Assembly (NCBI RefSeq): GCF_030708075.1
Contig: NZ_CP117982.1
Location: forward strand, 2,559,302 to 2,623,301
Direction: 5' to 3'
DNA from: Candidatus Epulonipiscium viviparus
Lineage (GTDB): Bacteria; Bacillota; Clostridia; Lachnospirales; Cellulosilyticaceae
Length of the DNA stretch: 64,000 bases
Shown: piece after piece, positions 26,272 through 35,140 of the stretch
Position numbering within the stretch: the first letter of the stretch is position 1
Layout of the letters: every line of letters begins with the position of its first letter
The notes under the pieces: generated by a model
Seen by the model: the letters and a program-made list of their open reading frames with translations, nothing else
What the model was told of the DNA's origin: nothing
The model's database searches: none
Program-made: the position numbers and the translations under genes

Positions 26272-27636
26272 ATGCCAAAAAAGAATGATATAGCAGTGGG
26301 AGTAATCTCAAAAATAAATGTTAAAAACAAGGGAGTAATCTATCTCGATGATGCAGCAAAGGCGTATGTGCCAGATGCATATGAGGGGCAGGAAGTGGAA
26401 GTGCGATTGCTGAAAAAGCGCAAGGGCAATTGGGAAGCAAGGCTAGAGAGAGTCATAAAAAATCCGTCATATTATATCGCGGCGAAATGTAAGTTCTTTG
26501 GAGCTTGCGGAGGGTGTGCGCTACAAAATTTGCCATACGAAAAGCAGCTCGAGCGAAAGTTACGATGGGTAAATCAGATTTTGAATTTTGAAGTTGCAGA
26601 AATCTTGGGCTCCCCTAAGTGGTTTCAGTATAGAAACAAAATGGAGTATACTTTTGGAGATACTGTAAAAGATGGGCCGCTGGCGTTGGGGCTTCATAAA
26701 AAACGAACTACTTTTGATATTGTAACGGTTGACGATTGCAAGATCGTGGATGATGGATTTAATGCAATATTGCGAGCAACACTGGATTTTTTTGCAGTAG
26801 AAAATGTCCCATATTATAAAAAAGTTTCGCATCAGGGATTTTTGAAGTTTTTGGTGGTTAGACGTTCCGAAACTACAGGAGAGTTTTTGGTAAATATTGT
26901 AACTTCATCTCAAATAGCATACGACTTTACGGCATTTGTGGAAGCCATAAAAAATACTGGGTTTAAAATAGCAGGAGTACTGCATACAATTAGCGACAGT
27001 CCGTCAGATGCGATAAAGCCCGACAGCGTGGAGTTGTTGTATGGGTTAAATTATATATACGAAGAAATTCTAGGATTGAAGTTTAAGATCTCACCCTTTT
27101 CATTTTTTCAAACTAATACAAAAGGAGCAGAGGTGTTATATGCAAATGCGCTTGCTCTACTTTCTGATTTAGAAGACAAAACAGTTTTTGATTTATATTC
27201 GGGCACAGGAACGATTGCTCAAATAATGGCATTGAAAGCAAAGAAGGTGGTGGGGATAGAGATTGTTGCAGAAGCGGTTGCTGCGGCAAAGGAAAACGCA
27301 AAGCTGAATGGGTTAGAGAATTGTGAATTTATAGCAGGAGATGTGCTCACACAAATAGATAATGCCGATGTCGGACCAGATGTAATTGTTGTGGATCCGC
27401 CTAGAGATGGGATTCATAGGAAGGCGTTAGAGAAGATCATTAATTTTGGAGTGGCAGAGATTTTGTATATTTCATGTAAAGCAACATCGCTGGCAAGAGA
27501 TTTGGTTGCCTTCGCAGAGGGGGGATATCATGTGGCGCAGAGTTTATGCGTGGACATGTTTGCTCAAACGTATCATGTAGAAACTGTGGTATTGTTAAAG
27601 AGGACAAATCATAGCGATCCGTCCTCAGAAAATTAA
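26272..27636 (+). CDS. 23S rRNA (uracil-5-)-methyltransferase, RlmD/RumA-type
   Basis: A 454-residue TrmA-superfamily enzyme. An N-terminal TRAM domain (about 1-60) is followed by an iron-sulfur cluster motif C73-x5-C79-x2-C82 (FFGACGGC) with a fourth cysteine in VDDCKIV near 162. The SAM motifs are FFQTN, DLYSGTGTIAQ, VVDPPRDG and the catalytic cysteine in YISCK near 403. The enzyme makes m5U in 23S rRNA (RlmD at 1939 or RlmCD at both 747 and 1939); which one cannot be told. The last 4 bases overlap the antiporter gene tail to tail. Confidence 0.9.
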   Translation: MPKKNDIAVGVISKINVKNKGVIYLDDAAKAYVPDAYEGQEVEVRLLKKRKGNWEARLERVIKNPSYYIAAKCKFFGACGGCALQNLPYEKQLERKLRWVNQILNFEVAEILGSPKWFQYRNKMEYTFGDTVKDGPLALGLHKKRTTFDIVTVDDCKIVDDGFNAILRATLDFFAVENVPYYKKVSHQGFLKFLVVRRSETTGEFLVNIVTSSQIAYDFTAFVEAIKNTGFKIAGVLHTISDSPSDAIKPDSVELLYGLNYIYEEILGLKFKISPFSFFQTNTKGAEVLYANALALLSDLEDKTVFDLYSGTGTIAQIMALKAKKVVGIEIVAEAVAAAKENAKLNGLENCEFIAGDVLTQIDNADVGPDVIVVDPPRDGIHRKALEKIINFGVAEILYISCKATSLARDLVAFAEGGYHVAQSLCVDMFAQTYHVETVVLLKRTNHSDPSSEN

Positions 27637-28901
27637 TAATTATTTACGACAGCAGAATCCGGGCTAGTGGCTTTTGTAGTAGAGAGCTCACCGCCCCATT
27701 CGAAGCCTTTCTTGGCAATGATTACTGCAATGATTTCGTTTATAACTGCAGCTGCGGCGATGGTTCCTTGCACCAGAACTGCGGATTCAGTATCGAATGT
27801 ACTGAGTGATGTAACGGCCATTCCTGTAAATACGAGAGAAACTCCAGAGTGTGGAAGAAGTACGAATCCCAAATATTTTTTTACAGTAGGCTCGGCATTA
27901 GAAACATGGGCACCAAGATAGGTGCTGAAGTATTTGCCGAATGCTCGTGATATGATATAGATGGTAGTGAGTAGACCAGCGCCTAGTATCAAACGGTAGT
28001 CGAGTGGTGCTCCCAAGTTGATGATCATAAGCATAAGCCCGATGCCAACTACTGGCGAAACAGAGTTTGCAATTTTGGTCATTGTGTGTTCAGGAACAAG
28101 GTTAGCAAGAGTGGTAAATGTTGCCATACCAAGTAGCATATAGTTTATGATTGGTGTTGCCAAGACAAAGTGATCGATGGCATAAGCAATTCCAAATGTC
28201 ATCGCAAGCGAAAATAGAGTAGCACATAAAATTTTGCTTTGGGACATCTCTTTTTTGAAAAGCAGTGATACAGCGAACCCGATTCCTATGCCAAGACCAA
28301 CAGGAAGAGCGATGGAGCTTGCAAGTATGGTAAGTACAGATCCTGAGCTGGTTGAACCTAGTGATGCAACATAAGAATTGACTGTGAAAAATACAATCAT
28401 TGCAATGACGTCATCTAGCATTGTGATGGGTATAAGAGTATTGGTGATTGGCCCCTTTGTCTTAAATTCATTGACAATAGAAAGCGATGGCGCAGGCGCG
28501 GTGGCGAGAGCAATGCCTCCAAAAACGAGAGCAACGTACAAAGGAATTCCCATAAAGTAGAACAAAACGCTGAATGCGACAGAAACAACCAAGAACGTAC
28601 CCATAGCTTCAAATATAGTGATGGTCATTATTTGTTTACCCAAAGACTTCAGTTTCTTAAATACAAGCTCTTTGGCAAACATCAACCCGACAGCGCATTC
28701 AAAGAAATGAGAAACAGCTTTATACCATGAAGCGTCTAGTAGCTGCGAATCTAAAACGTTAAAAGCAAATGGACCTAATAGCATGCCGGTAAGAAGCCAG
28801 CCTAATATAGCAGGTAATTTAAGTTTTGCAACACATTTTCCTAGAAGTATTGCCACAAGGATGGCAGCAGTTAATCGTAAAATGCCTAACAGAATATCCA
28901 T
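27633..28901 (-). CDS. Cation:proton antiporter, CPA2/KefB-like membrane domain
   Basis: A 422-residue polytopic protein with about 12 hydrophobic helices and CPA2 features: LGWLLTGMLLGP near the start, PAPSLSIVNEFKTKGPITNTLIPITMLDD across residues 137-166 with the aspartates expected in the ion path, and a late PHSGVSLVFTG. It lacks the RCK/TrkA-N nucleotide-binding domains of full KefB or KefC, so it is a membrane-only antiporter. Likely it exchanges Na+ or K+ for protons, but the ion is unknown. AAGGAGAATTTC precedes the ATG. It stands alone on the minus strand. Confidence 0.83.
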   Translation of the reverse strand: MDILLGILRLTAAILVAILLGKCVAKLKLPAILGWLLTGMLLGPFAFNVLDSQLLDASWYKAVSHFFECAVGLMFAKELVFKKLKSLGKQIMTITIFEAMGTFLVVSVAFSVLFYFMGIPLYVALVFGGIALATAPAPSLSIVNEFKTKGPITNTLIPITMLDDVIAMIVFFTVNSYVASLGSTSSGSVLTILASSIALPVGLGIGIGFAVSLLFKKEMSQSKILCATLFSLAMTFGIAYAIDHFVLATPIINYMLLGMATFTTLANLVPEHTMTKIANSVSPVVGIGLMLMIINLGAPLDYRLILGAGLLTTIYIISRAFGKYFSTYLGAHVSNAEPTVKKYLGFVLLPHSGVSLVFTGMAVTSLSTFDTESAVLVQGTIAAAAVINEIIAVIIAKKGFEWGGELSTTKATSPDSAVVNNY

Positions 28902-29114
28902 GAAATTCTCCTTTCATAAATAAAAAATATCAAATACTAAATAGCAATGTAACATATTTTTAATATTATGTCAATATAACCGCAATGATAGATGCGTGTG
29001 TTGCAGAGTGTAAAATGTAACCCATAAATCAGAAAGTATGTTAGCAATAGTGAAATGTTTTTGGGATAAGAAAAAAATATGAATGTTTGATATAAAATTT
29101 TGTAGATAATGATG

Positions 29115-29142
29115 TTGACATATTGTAGTATTAAGATATAGT
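29115..29142 (+). promoter_or_regulatory. Promoter-like sequence upstream of the sugar-ABC operon (distal)
   Basis: TTGACA, 16 bases, TATAGT. A good match to the vegetative consensus, about 115 bases before the start codon of the binding-protein gene. Confidence 0.5.
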
Positions 29143-29188
29143 GCCGATTTTATATTGTGTGAAATAAAATTTAGATGATGGTGCTAAG

Positions 29189-29217
29189 ATCATATTGACA
29201 ATCAATTGCGATATGAT
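29189..29217 (+). promoter_or_regulatory. 29-base dyad overlapping the proximal promoter, possible operator
   Basis: ATCATAT at 29189-29195 and ATATGAT at 29211-29217 are perfect inverted arms, with further pairing inside. The dyad covers the -35 box and most of the spacer, the right place for a repressor of a sugar operon. Confidence 0.45.
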
Positions 29218-29224
29218 TTACTAT
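29195..29224 (+). promoter_or_regulatory. Promoter-like sequence of the sugar-ABC operon (proximal)
   Basis: TTGACA, 18 bases, TACTAT, ending 33 bases before the ATG of the binding-protein gene. Confidence 0.5.
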
Positions 29225-29257
29225 TATGTAAATATTTAAATTGATGGAGGAGTTTAT

Positions 29258-30502
29258 ATGAATAAAAAAAATGCACTATTTTTGATTATGGCAGCAGGAA
29301 CATTGGTAGGATGCGGTAATGGCGATGCGGAGAACAGCGTTTTAGAATTATTTTCAAGCAAGGCAGAAAATGTGGCAATATTAGAAAGCATTGCAGCCGA
29401 ATTTAATGCCCAGAATCCGGAGCATACAGTAAACGTTGTAGCGCCAGCAGATGCAGCGACAGTGTTAAAAACTAGAATGGCGAAAAATGATATGCCAGAC
29501 ATTATTGCAATAGGTGGAGATAGCAATTTTACAGAAGTTCAAGGGGCAGGAATGTTAGTTGATTTGAGCAATGAAGTGTATGTGTCCGATTTACATAAGA
29601 GTTATTTAGAAATGGTTTATAATAGAAACGAAAACAAAGAAGAAAAAGTATACGGAATTCCTTACGCAACAAATGCATCGGGGATTATTTATAACAAAGA
29701 TTTATTTGAGCAAGTGGGCGTATCGGTTCCGCATACCTGGGATGAATTTGTGGCCGTAATAGAGAAGCTAGACAGCGCGGGAATTAATCCTTTTGTATTT
29801 ACGTATAAAGATAGTTGGACAATATTGCCGCCGTGGAATAGTATGGCACCTGTGATACAACCAGATAACTTTATGAGCGATAGAATGGAAGGTAAGGCAA
29901 CATTTTTAGGAACTCATGAAGAGGTATTGGAAAAAATGATTGTGCTGATGAATTATGCGCAACCAGACTTTATGGGAACGTCGTATAACGATGGAAACAA
30001 AGCATTTGCAACTGGAGCTGGTGCGATGATGATTAATGGAAACTGGGCAATTAACCAAATTACTGCATCTAATCCGGATATCAATTTAGGGATGTTTTCG
30101 TTTCCCACATCAAATACTGCGGCAAAAAATAAGTTGACTTCGGGAGTAGATGTATTGTTAGCGGTGGTGGATGGTGACGAAGAGAAAGAAAGCATTGCGA
30201 AGAAGTTTGTAGAATATGCAGTTTCACCAGAAGTAGCTAGCAGGTATATCGAAGATCAATTCGCATTTTCTGCCATTAAGGGGGTAGAGCAAACAAATCC
30301 TGCGGTGGCTGATATAAGTAAAGAGGTAGAAAATGGCAACGTAGAAAATTTTCCGGATCATTATTACCCAAATGGATTAGACTTGCAGGCGGTGTTGTCG
30401 GGATTCGCAATGAATTATGTATCTGGAATGGATGACGATGAAAATATTAATAAGACATTAAAAGATTTAGACGCCAAATACGATGCTGTTAATATTAAAT
30501 AA
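29258..30502 (+). CDS. Sugar-type ABC transporter substrate-binding lipoprotein
   Basis: A 414-residue extracellular solute-binding protein, family 1. The signal peptide ends in the lipobox LVGC, with C19 as the lipidated residue, so it is tethered to the outer face of the membrane. Family motifs include DIIAIGGD, YGIPYATNASGIIYNKDLFEQVG (split over about residues 130-155) and FATGAGAMMINGNWAI. Such proteins bind oligosaccharides or polyols; the ligand is unknown. It is the first gene of a three-gene operon with two MalF/MalG-type permeases and no ATPase. Confidence 0.9.
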   Translation: MNKKNALFLIMAAGTLVGCGNGDAENSVLELFSSKAENVAILESIAAEFNAQNPEHTVNVVAPADAATVLKTRMAKNDMPDIIAIGGDSNFTEVQGAGMLVDLSNEVYVSDLHKSYLEMVYNRNENKEEKVYGIPYATNASGIIYNKDLFEQVGVSVPHTWDEFVAVIEKLDSAGINPFVFTYKDSWTILPPWNSMAPVIQPDNFMSDRMEGKATFLGTHEEVLEKMIVLMNYAQPDFMGTSYNDGNKAFATGAGAMMINGNWAINQITASNPDINLGMFSFPTSNTAAKNKLTSGVDVLLAVVDGDEEKESIAKKFVEYAVSPEVASRYIEDQFAFSAIKGVEQTNPAVADISKEVENGNVENFPDHYYPNGLDLQAVLSGFAMNYVSGMDDDENINKTLKDLDAKYDAVNIK

Positions 30503-30524
30503 TGAATAGTGAGGAGCGAAAAAA

Positions 30525-31397
30525 ATGAATAAGAAAAAGATCAATCCTATTTATTATGCAATTGTGGTGCTGATGGCGCTATGTTTTTTTGTATTTCATA
30601 CGATTCCTTTTTTGCAGGGGATATTTTATAGCTTTACAAATTGGAAAGGATATGGAAATTGGGATTTTGTGGGATTAAATAATTATTTGCAGCTATTTAA
30701 AGATCCCGACATATTTAACGCCTATTCGTTTACATTTACTTTTGCCATCATTACGACAATTCTGGTAAATATCTTAAGCTTGGTGTTGGCGTGCGCTTTA
30801 AATAGCAATATAAAATTTGCAGGATTTTTGAAGGCAACGTATTTTTTGCCATATATGTTGGGAAATCTAATGGTTGGTTTTATATTTAATTATATCTTTG
30901 CCAATATAGTTCCGACAATCGGAAAGACGCTAGGGATCGACGCATTGAGTGTAAATATTTTGGGAACAGATAATGCAATGTGGGGGATAATTTTTGTAAC
31001 AGTTTGGGCTAGTAGCGCGTTTAATACATTGATTTATACTGCAGGATTAAAGGGAATCAGTACGGAAGTGTATGAAGCGGCAGCTATTGATGGTGCATAT
31101 GGAATGAAGCGATTTATGAAAATTACTTTTCCGTTGCTTGCAACATCGTTTACTATCAATATGGTTTTATCTATTAAAGGGTTTTTGATGGTATATGATC
31201 AAATTATGGCAATGACCGGTGGCGGCCCGGGTATGACGACAACTTCTATTGCAGTATTAATTTATAAACGTGGATTATCGGGTGGACAGTTTGCGTATCA
31301 GTCGGCTAATGCGGTGGTGCTATTTATTATAATAGCAGGTATATCTTTGTTGCAACTATACTTTTTGGAGAAGAGGGAGGCAAAGTATAATGACTAG
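30525..31397 (+). CDS. Sugar-type ABC transporter permease, MalF/UgpA-like
   Basis: A 290-residue permease with six membrane helices. The EAA loop that contacts the ATPase is EVYEAAAIDGAYGMKRFMKI near residue 183. The start has FHTIPFLQGIFYSFTNW, normal for the family. It precedes the MalG-type permease with an 8-base overlap. Together they form the transmembrane channel for the lipoprotein just upstream. Confidence 0.92.
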   Translation: MNKKKINPIYYAIVVLMALCFFVFHTIPFLQGIFYSFTNWKGYGNWDFVGLNNYLQLFKDPDIFNAYSFTFTFAIITTILVNILSLVLACALNSNIKFAGFLKATYFLPYMLGNLMVGFIFNYIFANIVPTIGKTLGIDALSVNILGTDNAMWGIIFVTVWASSAFNTLIYTAGLKGISTEVYEAAAIDGAYGMKRFMKITFPLLATSFTINMVLSIKGFLMVYDQIMAMTGGGPGMTTTSIAVLIYKRGLSGGQFAYQSANAVVLFIIIAGISLLQLYFLEKREAKYND

Positions 31398-32214
31398 CAA
31401 GAAAAATTGGAGTGTTACAGCACTATTAATATTAGGAATGATAGTATCTATTTTGTTGCCGTTATATATGGTTTTTGTAATAGCAGTAAAAGACCCATCA
31501 GATATGATAAATGTTTTGTCCTTTCCGCGAGAACTAAGACTAGAAAACTTTGCAGATGCATGGATTAAAACAGATTACCCAAGAAAATTTACCAATACGG
31601 CAATAATTACTGTGATTAATTTAATTTTTACATTGCCACTAAATTCGTTTGCGGCATATGCAATTACAAGGAATAAAGACAAGAGTAAGTTCTTTAAATA
31701 TATTTATTACTATTTTTTGAGTGCGATGTTTATACCGTTTAGCGTGATTATGTTGCCGTTAGTTATTCAGGCAAGCAGATTTAATTTGGATAACATATGG
31801 GGAATTGCATTTTTGTATGTGATATTTGGTTTGCCGATGAATTGCTTTTTATATTCTGGTGCCATAAAAAGTTTGCCAATAGCATTAGAAGAGGCAGCAA
31901 TGATAGATGGAGCGGGTGTGTTAAAAACATTTAGTATAATAGTATTTCCTTTGCTAAAGCCAATTTCGGCAACGGTCGCGATATTATCATTTATGTGGAC
32001 TTGGAATGACTTTACTATGCCACTCATTTTGCTAACAGAGGAGTCGCAGCAGACATTGCAATTGGCTCAGTATGTATTTAATAGTCAGTTTTCGGTGGAT
32101 TATAACTTAGCCTTTGCGTCATACACAATGGTATTGTTGCCAATTTTGATAGTCTATGTACTGGCGCAAAAATTTATTATGGAAGGAGTAGTAGCTGGTT
32201 CGGTAAAAGGATAA
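31390..32214 (+). CDS. Sugar-type ABC transporter permease, MalG/UgpE-like
   Basis: A 274-residue permease with six membrane helices and the EAA loop ALEEAAMIDGAGVLKTF near residue 170, followed by FPLLKP. Its ATG overlaps the end of the previous permease. The operon ends here at a terminator; no ATPase gene is included. A shared MsmX/UgpC-type ATPase, as encoded at 59280-60392, probably energises it. Confidence 0.92.
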   Translation: MTSKKNWSVTALLILGMIVSILLPLYMVFVIAVKDPSDMINVLSFPRELRLENFADAWIKTDYPRKFTNTAIITVINLIFTLPLNSFAAYAITRNKDKSKFFKYIYYYFLSAMFIPFSVIMLPLVIQASRFNLDNIWGIAFLYVIFGLPMNCFLYSGAIKSLPIALEEAAMIDGAGVLKTFSIIVFPLLKPISATVAILSFMWTWNDFTMPLILLTEESQQTLQLAQYVFNSQFSVDYNLAFASYTMVLLPILIVYVLAQKFIMEGVVAGSVKG

Positions 32215-32224
32215 TAAAATTTAG

Positions 32225-32269
32225 AAGGAACGTTGAGACTAATAATCCGGCGTTCTTTTTATTTATTTG
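32225..32269 (+). terminator. Rho-independent terminator of the sugar-ABC operon
   Basis: AAGGAACG at 32225 pairs with CGTTCTTT at 32251, with an 18-base loop, followed by a T-rich tail. Confidence 0.6.
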
Positions 32270-32317
32270 TGCAAAATTCAGCACCGGTGGTAAATTAATG
32301 CATGAAAAGTAAAAAGA

Positions 32318-32347
32318 TTGACAATGCTGCAGCATCTGCTGTATCAT
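32318..32347 (+). promoter_or_regulatory. Promoter of the COG2984-type ABC operon, with a palindrome in the spacer
   Basis: TTGACA, 18 bases, TATCAT. The spacer begins with the perfect 12-base palindrome ATGCTGCAGCAT (32324-32335), a candidate operator. Confidence 0.6.
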
Positions 32348-32389
32348 AGGCTGTAGGGCTATATATTATAAAATTTGGAGGAAGTGTTG

Positions 32390-33364
32390 ATGATGAACAA
32401 GAAAATGAAAGTAGCGATAGCGGCAGGGGTTGTGTTTGTACTTGGTGGATGCCAAGCAGAAACCGATGATGGAACAGTAAAAGTAGCGATTGTAAAGCAG
32501 ATGGACCATGCTTCGCTGGATGAAATCACAAATGCTGTTGCGGCTGAGTTGACGGAAATGAATAACGAAGGCATTCTGGCAAATACATATGAAATATTTA
32601 GTGGTCAAAACGATCAATCGGTACTAAGTCAAATCGGTTCTCAGGTTGTGGCAAAAAACTTCGATGTAATTATACCTGTGGCAACTCTGGCGGCACAAAT
32701 TATGGCATTGGAAGCAGAAGAAGATGGCATTCCTGTCGTCTATGCGGCGGTATCGGATCCAGAAGCGGCGGAATTGACAGGACTAGACCATGTAACAGGA
32801 TACAGCGATGCGTTGAATACCGAATTCATTTTGGATTTGATGTTTACGCAAGATGCTGATATAGATAAAGTGGGGCTACTGTATTCGATGTCGGAAGTGA
32901 ATAGCCAAAAGCCAATTGCAGAAGCGAAAGCGTACCTTGACAAAAAGGGTATTGCTTATAAGGAGGTTGTGGCAAACACGAATGACGAAGTTATTGCAGC
33001 AGCAGGGATATTGATTGCAGATGAGGTAGATGCGATTTTTACGCCAACAGATAACGTAATTATGGCAGCGGAGCTTGCAATTTATGAGGATTTGAATGCC
33101 GCGAAAATTCCTCATTATACAGGTGCCGATTCGTTTGTGAGAAATGGTGCGTATTTAACATCTGGAGTAAATTACACTAATTTGGGAAAAGAGACTGCTC
33201 AGTTGGCTGCCGCGGTGATAGAAAATGGAATCGAAGAGGATTATTATGTGTCGAAGGGTGGCGCGATTACTGTAAATACCGAAACCGCAAAAGCAATAGG
33301 GCTAGATTATAGTGTGTTAGAAGGGCAAGGAGAAATTATAGAAGTTAGAACAACATTAGAGTAA
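32390..33364 (+). CDS. ABC transporter substrate-binding lipoprotein, COG2984 (TrpX-like)
   Basis: A 324-residue periplasmic-binding-type protein with a lipobox VLGGC (C21). Family phrases are VKVAIVKQMDHASLDEI, IIPVATLAAQ, GIPVVYAAVSDPEAAEL and NSQKPIAEAKAYL. The ATG at 32390 has GGAGGAAG 5-8 bases upstream; a TTG five codons earlier contains that site. COG2984 systems are often predicted tryptophan or other amino-acid-like importers under T-box control, but no T-box is seen here. The matching permease and ATPase follow directly. Confidence 0.88.
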   Translation: MMNKKMKVAIAAGVVFVLGGCQAETDDGTVKVAIVKQMDHASLDEITNAVAAELTEMNNEGILANTYEIFSGQNDQSVLSQIGSQVVAKNFDVIIPVATLAAQIMALEAEEDGIPVVYAAVSDPEAAELTGLDHVTGYSDALNTEFILDLMFTQDADIDKVGLLYSMSEVNSQKPIAEAKAYLDKKGIAYKEVVANTNDEVIAAAGILIADEVDAIFTPTDNVIMAAELAIYEDLNAAKIPHYTGADSFVRNGAYLTSGVNYTNLGKETAQLAAAVIENGIEEDYYVSKGGAITVNTETAKAIGLDYSVLEGQGEIIEVRTTLE

Positions 33365-33376
33365 GGGGATAGGCAT

Positions 33377-34270
33377 ATGATGTATATAATTGAAACTGCA
33401 TTGGAGTTAGGATTTTTGTATGCACTGGTGCCGCTTGCATTATTCTTAAGCTATCGAGTTTTGGATATTGCCGACCTAACAACAGACGGATCGTTTGTAT
33501 TGGGTTGTGCGGTATCGGTTTCTGTTGCAGCTGGAGGGCATCCGTTTTTGGCGATACCTATGGCGATAGCTGCAGGCATTGCGGCAGGCTTTGTAACAGC
33601 ATTTTTGCAAACTCGAATGGGAGTGCCTTCTATATTAGCAGGGATAATTACAAACACCGGGTTGTATACTATAAATTTGATGGCAATGGGTTGGAGAGCA
33701 AATGTAAGTTTGTTGAAGCAAGATACAATTTTTACAATTTTTAAAGATGCGCAGATAGTTTCGGGATGGCATGAGGTTATCGTTGGAGCAGTTGTTGCAA
33801 TAAGTATTACGATTTTGTTGATAGTTTTTTTAAAAACGGGATTGGGATTATCGATAAGAGCAACGGGAGACAATGTACATATGGTAAGTAGCTCTTCGAT
33901 AAATCCTAAATTTACAATTACAATCGGGTTGTGTATAGCAAATGGGTTGACTGCCTTATCTGGTGCATTGGTTGGGCAAGCGCAAAAGACAGCAGATATC
34001 AATAGCGGAACAGGAATTGTGGTTATAGGGCTTGCTTGTCTTGTGATTGGTGAAACTATTGTAGGCAGGAAAAAAATGGCATTTGCAGCGTTTGCGGCAG
34101 TGATAGGAAGTATTATTTATAGATTGATGTATGCGATTGTGTTGATGACAGGCGTCGTACAAGTGGAAGGGTTAAAGCTTGCGACGGCTGTTATTGTTGC
34201 AGTTGCCATCGCGGCACCCACGATAAAAGAGCAGATGGCTCAGCGTAAAAATAGATTGGCAGCGAGGTGA
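33377..34270 (+). CDS. ABC transporter permease, COG4120
   Basis: A 297-residue permease of the branched-chain-type fold. The N-terminus (LELGFLYALVPLALFLSYRVLDIADLTTDGSF over residues 8-39) is the signature of COG4120 permeases, the partner of COG2984 binding proteins. About eight or nine helices are visible, ending with a basic tail. It lies 12 bases after the binding-protein gene and 6 bases before the ATPase. Confidence 0.88.
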   Translation: MMYIIETALELGFLYALVPLALFLSYRVLDIADLTTDGSFVLGCAVSVSVAAGGHPFLAIPMAIAAGIAAGFVTAFLQTRMGVPSILAGIITNTGLYTINLMAMGWRANVSLLKQDTIFTIFKDAQIVSGWHEVIVGAVVAISITILLIVFLKTGLGLSIRATGDNVHMVSSSSINPKFTITIGLCIANGLTALSGALVGQAQKTADINSGTGIVVIGLACLVIGETIVGRKKMAFAAFAAVIGSIIYRLMYAIVLMTGVVQVEGLKLATAVIVAVAIAAPTIKEQMAQRKNRLAAR

Positions 34271-34276
34271 TCAAAT

Positions 34277-35080
34277 ATGTTGAATTTACAATCGATAACT
34301 AAAACGTTTAATAAAGGCACTGTAAATGAGAAAGTGGCTCTCGGAGATCTAAACTTATTGTTAAACGATGGAGATTATGTGACGATTATTGGATCTAACG
34401 GGTCTGGGAAGTCGACATTATTTAATGCTGTTGCAGGAGATTTTTTTGTAGATGCAGGCAAGATAATTCTAGATGACCTGGATTTGACGTATAAGCCATC
34501 CTATAAAAGGAGCAGAAATATTGGTAGGCTGTTTCAAGATCCAATGAAAGGAACAGCGCCAAACATGACAATAGAAGAGAATCTGTCGCTTGCGTATTTA
34601 AGAACAGCAGAGCATAGCAAAGCATTTTTTAATAGAGTTAGTCGAAAAGAAAAGGAATTATTTAGGGAGCGGCTGGCATTACTGGATATGGGGCTAGAAG
34701 ATAGGATGAAGCAGCCGGTGGGATTGCTATCGGGGGGGCAGCGGCAGGCGTTAACATTGCTGATGGCAACGATGAATCCGCCGAAGTTGCTGCTGTTAGA
34801 TGAGCATACGGCAGCATTGGATCCGATGACGGCTGAAAAAGTATTGCAAATTACAGACAAGACTGTGACGGAGCATAAAATTACATGTATGATGATTACT
34901 CATAATATGAAAGATGCGTTAGCACGAGGGAATCGTACGTTGATGTTGGATAGCGGAAACATTATTTTGGATATTGCGGGTGAGCAAAGAGAAGGTTTGA
35001 CTGTAGAAAAATTGATTGACAAGTTTAGAGAAAAAGCAGGTAAGCAGATTAATGATGATAAAATCTTGTTGACGAAGTAG
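34277..35080 (+). CDS. ABC transporter ATP-binding protein, COG1101
   Basis: A 267-residue ABC ATPase. Walker A GSNGSGKST is near residue 39, the signature LSGGQRQALTLLMA near 152, and Walker B LLLLDEHTAALDP near 172. The histidine in DEHTAAL in place of the usual proline is characteristic of the COG1101 subfamily that works with COG4120 and COG2984. It completes a three-gene importer. Confidence 0.9.
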   Translation: MLNLQSITKTFNKGTVNEKVALGDLNLLLNDGDYVTIIGSNGSGKSTLFNAVAGDFFVDAGKIILDDLDLTYKPSYKRSRNIGRLFQDPMKGTAPNMTIEENLSLAYLRTAEHSKAFFNRVSRKEKELFRERLALLDMGLEDRMKQPVGLLSGGQRQALTLLMATMNPPKLLLLDEHTAALDPMTAEKVLQITDKTVTEHKITCMMITHNMKDALARGNRTLMLDSGNIILDIAGEQREGLTVEKLIDKFREKAGKQINDDKILLTK

Positions 35081-35140
35081 GTCTGTTAGGTATATGAGTA
35101 GCATACGCATAATAAATTGGAAAGAAATGGAGGGAAAATA

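Larger units (their letters stand above)
28902..29257. other. 356-base intergenic region between divergent genes
   Basis: AT-rich, no open frame worth calling. It holds two plus-strand promoter-like sequences and a dyad for the sugar-ABC operon, listed separately. The ribosome binding site of the antiporter is at its left end. The middle (about 28930-29110) shows nothing recognisable. Confidence 0.6.

Noticed and set aside
26272-27636. Unusual SCK at the catalytic cysteine of the m5U methyltransferase
   Set aside because: The catalytic cysteine is kept; lysine in place of asparagine after it is, as far as I recall, common in Clostridia.
32260-32374. Possible T-box leader before the COG2984 operon
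   Set aside because: No T-box core, specifier stem or strong terminator/antiterminator was found; the space is too short.
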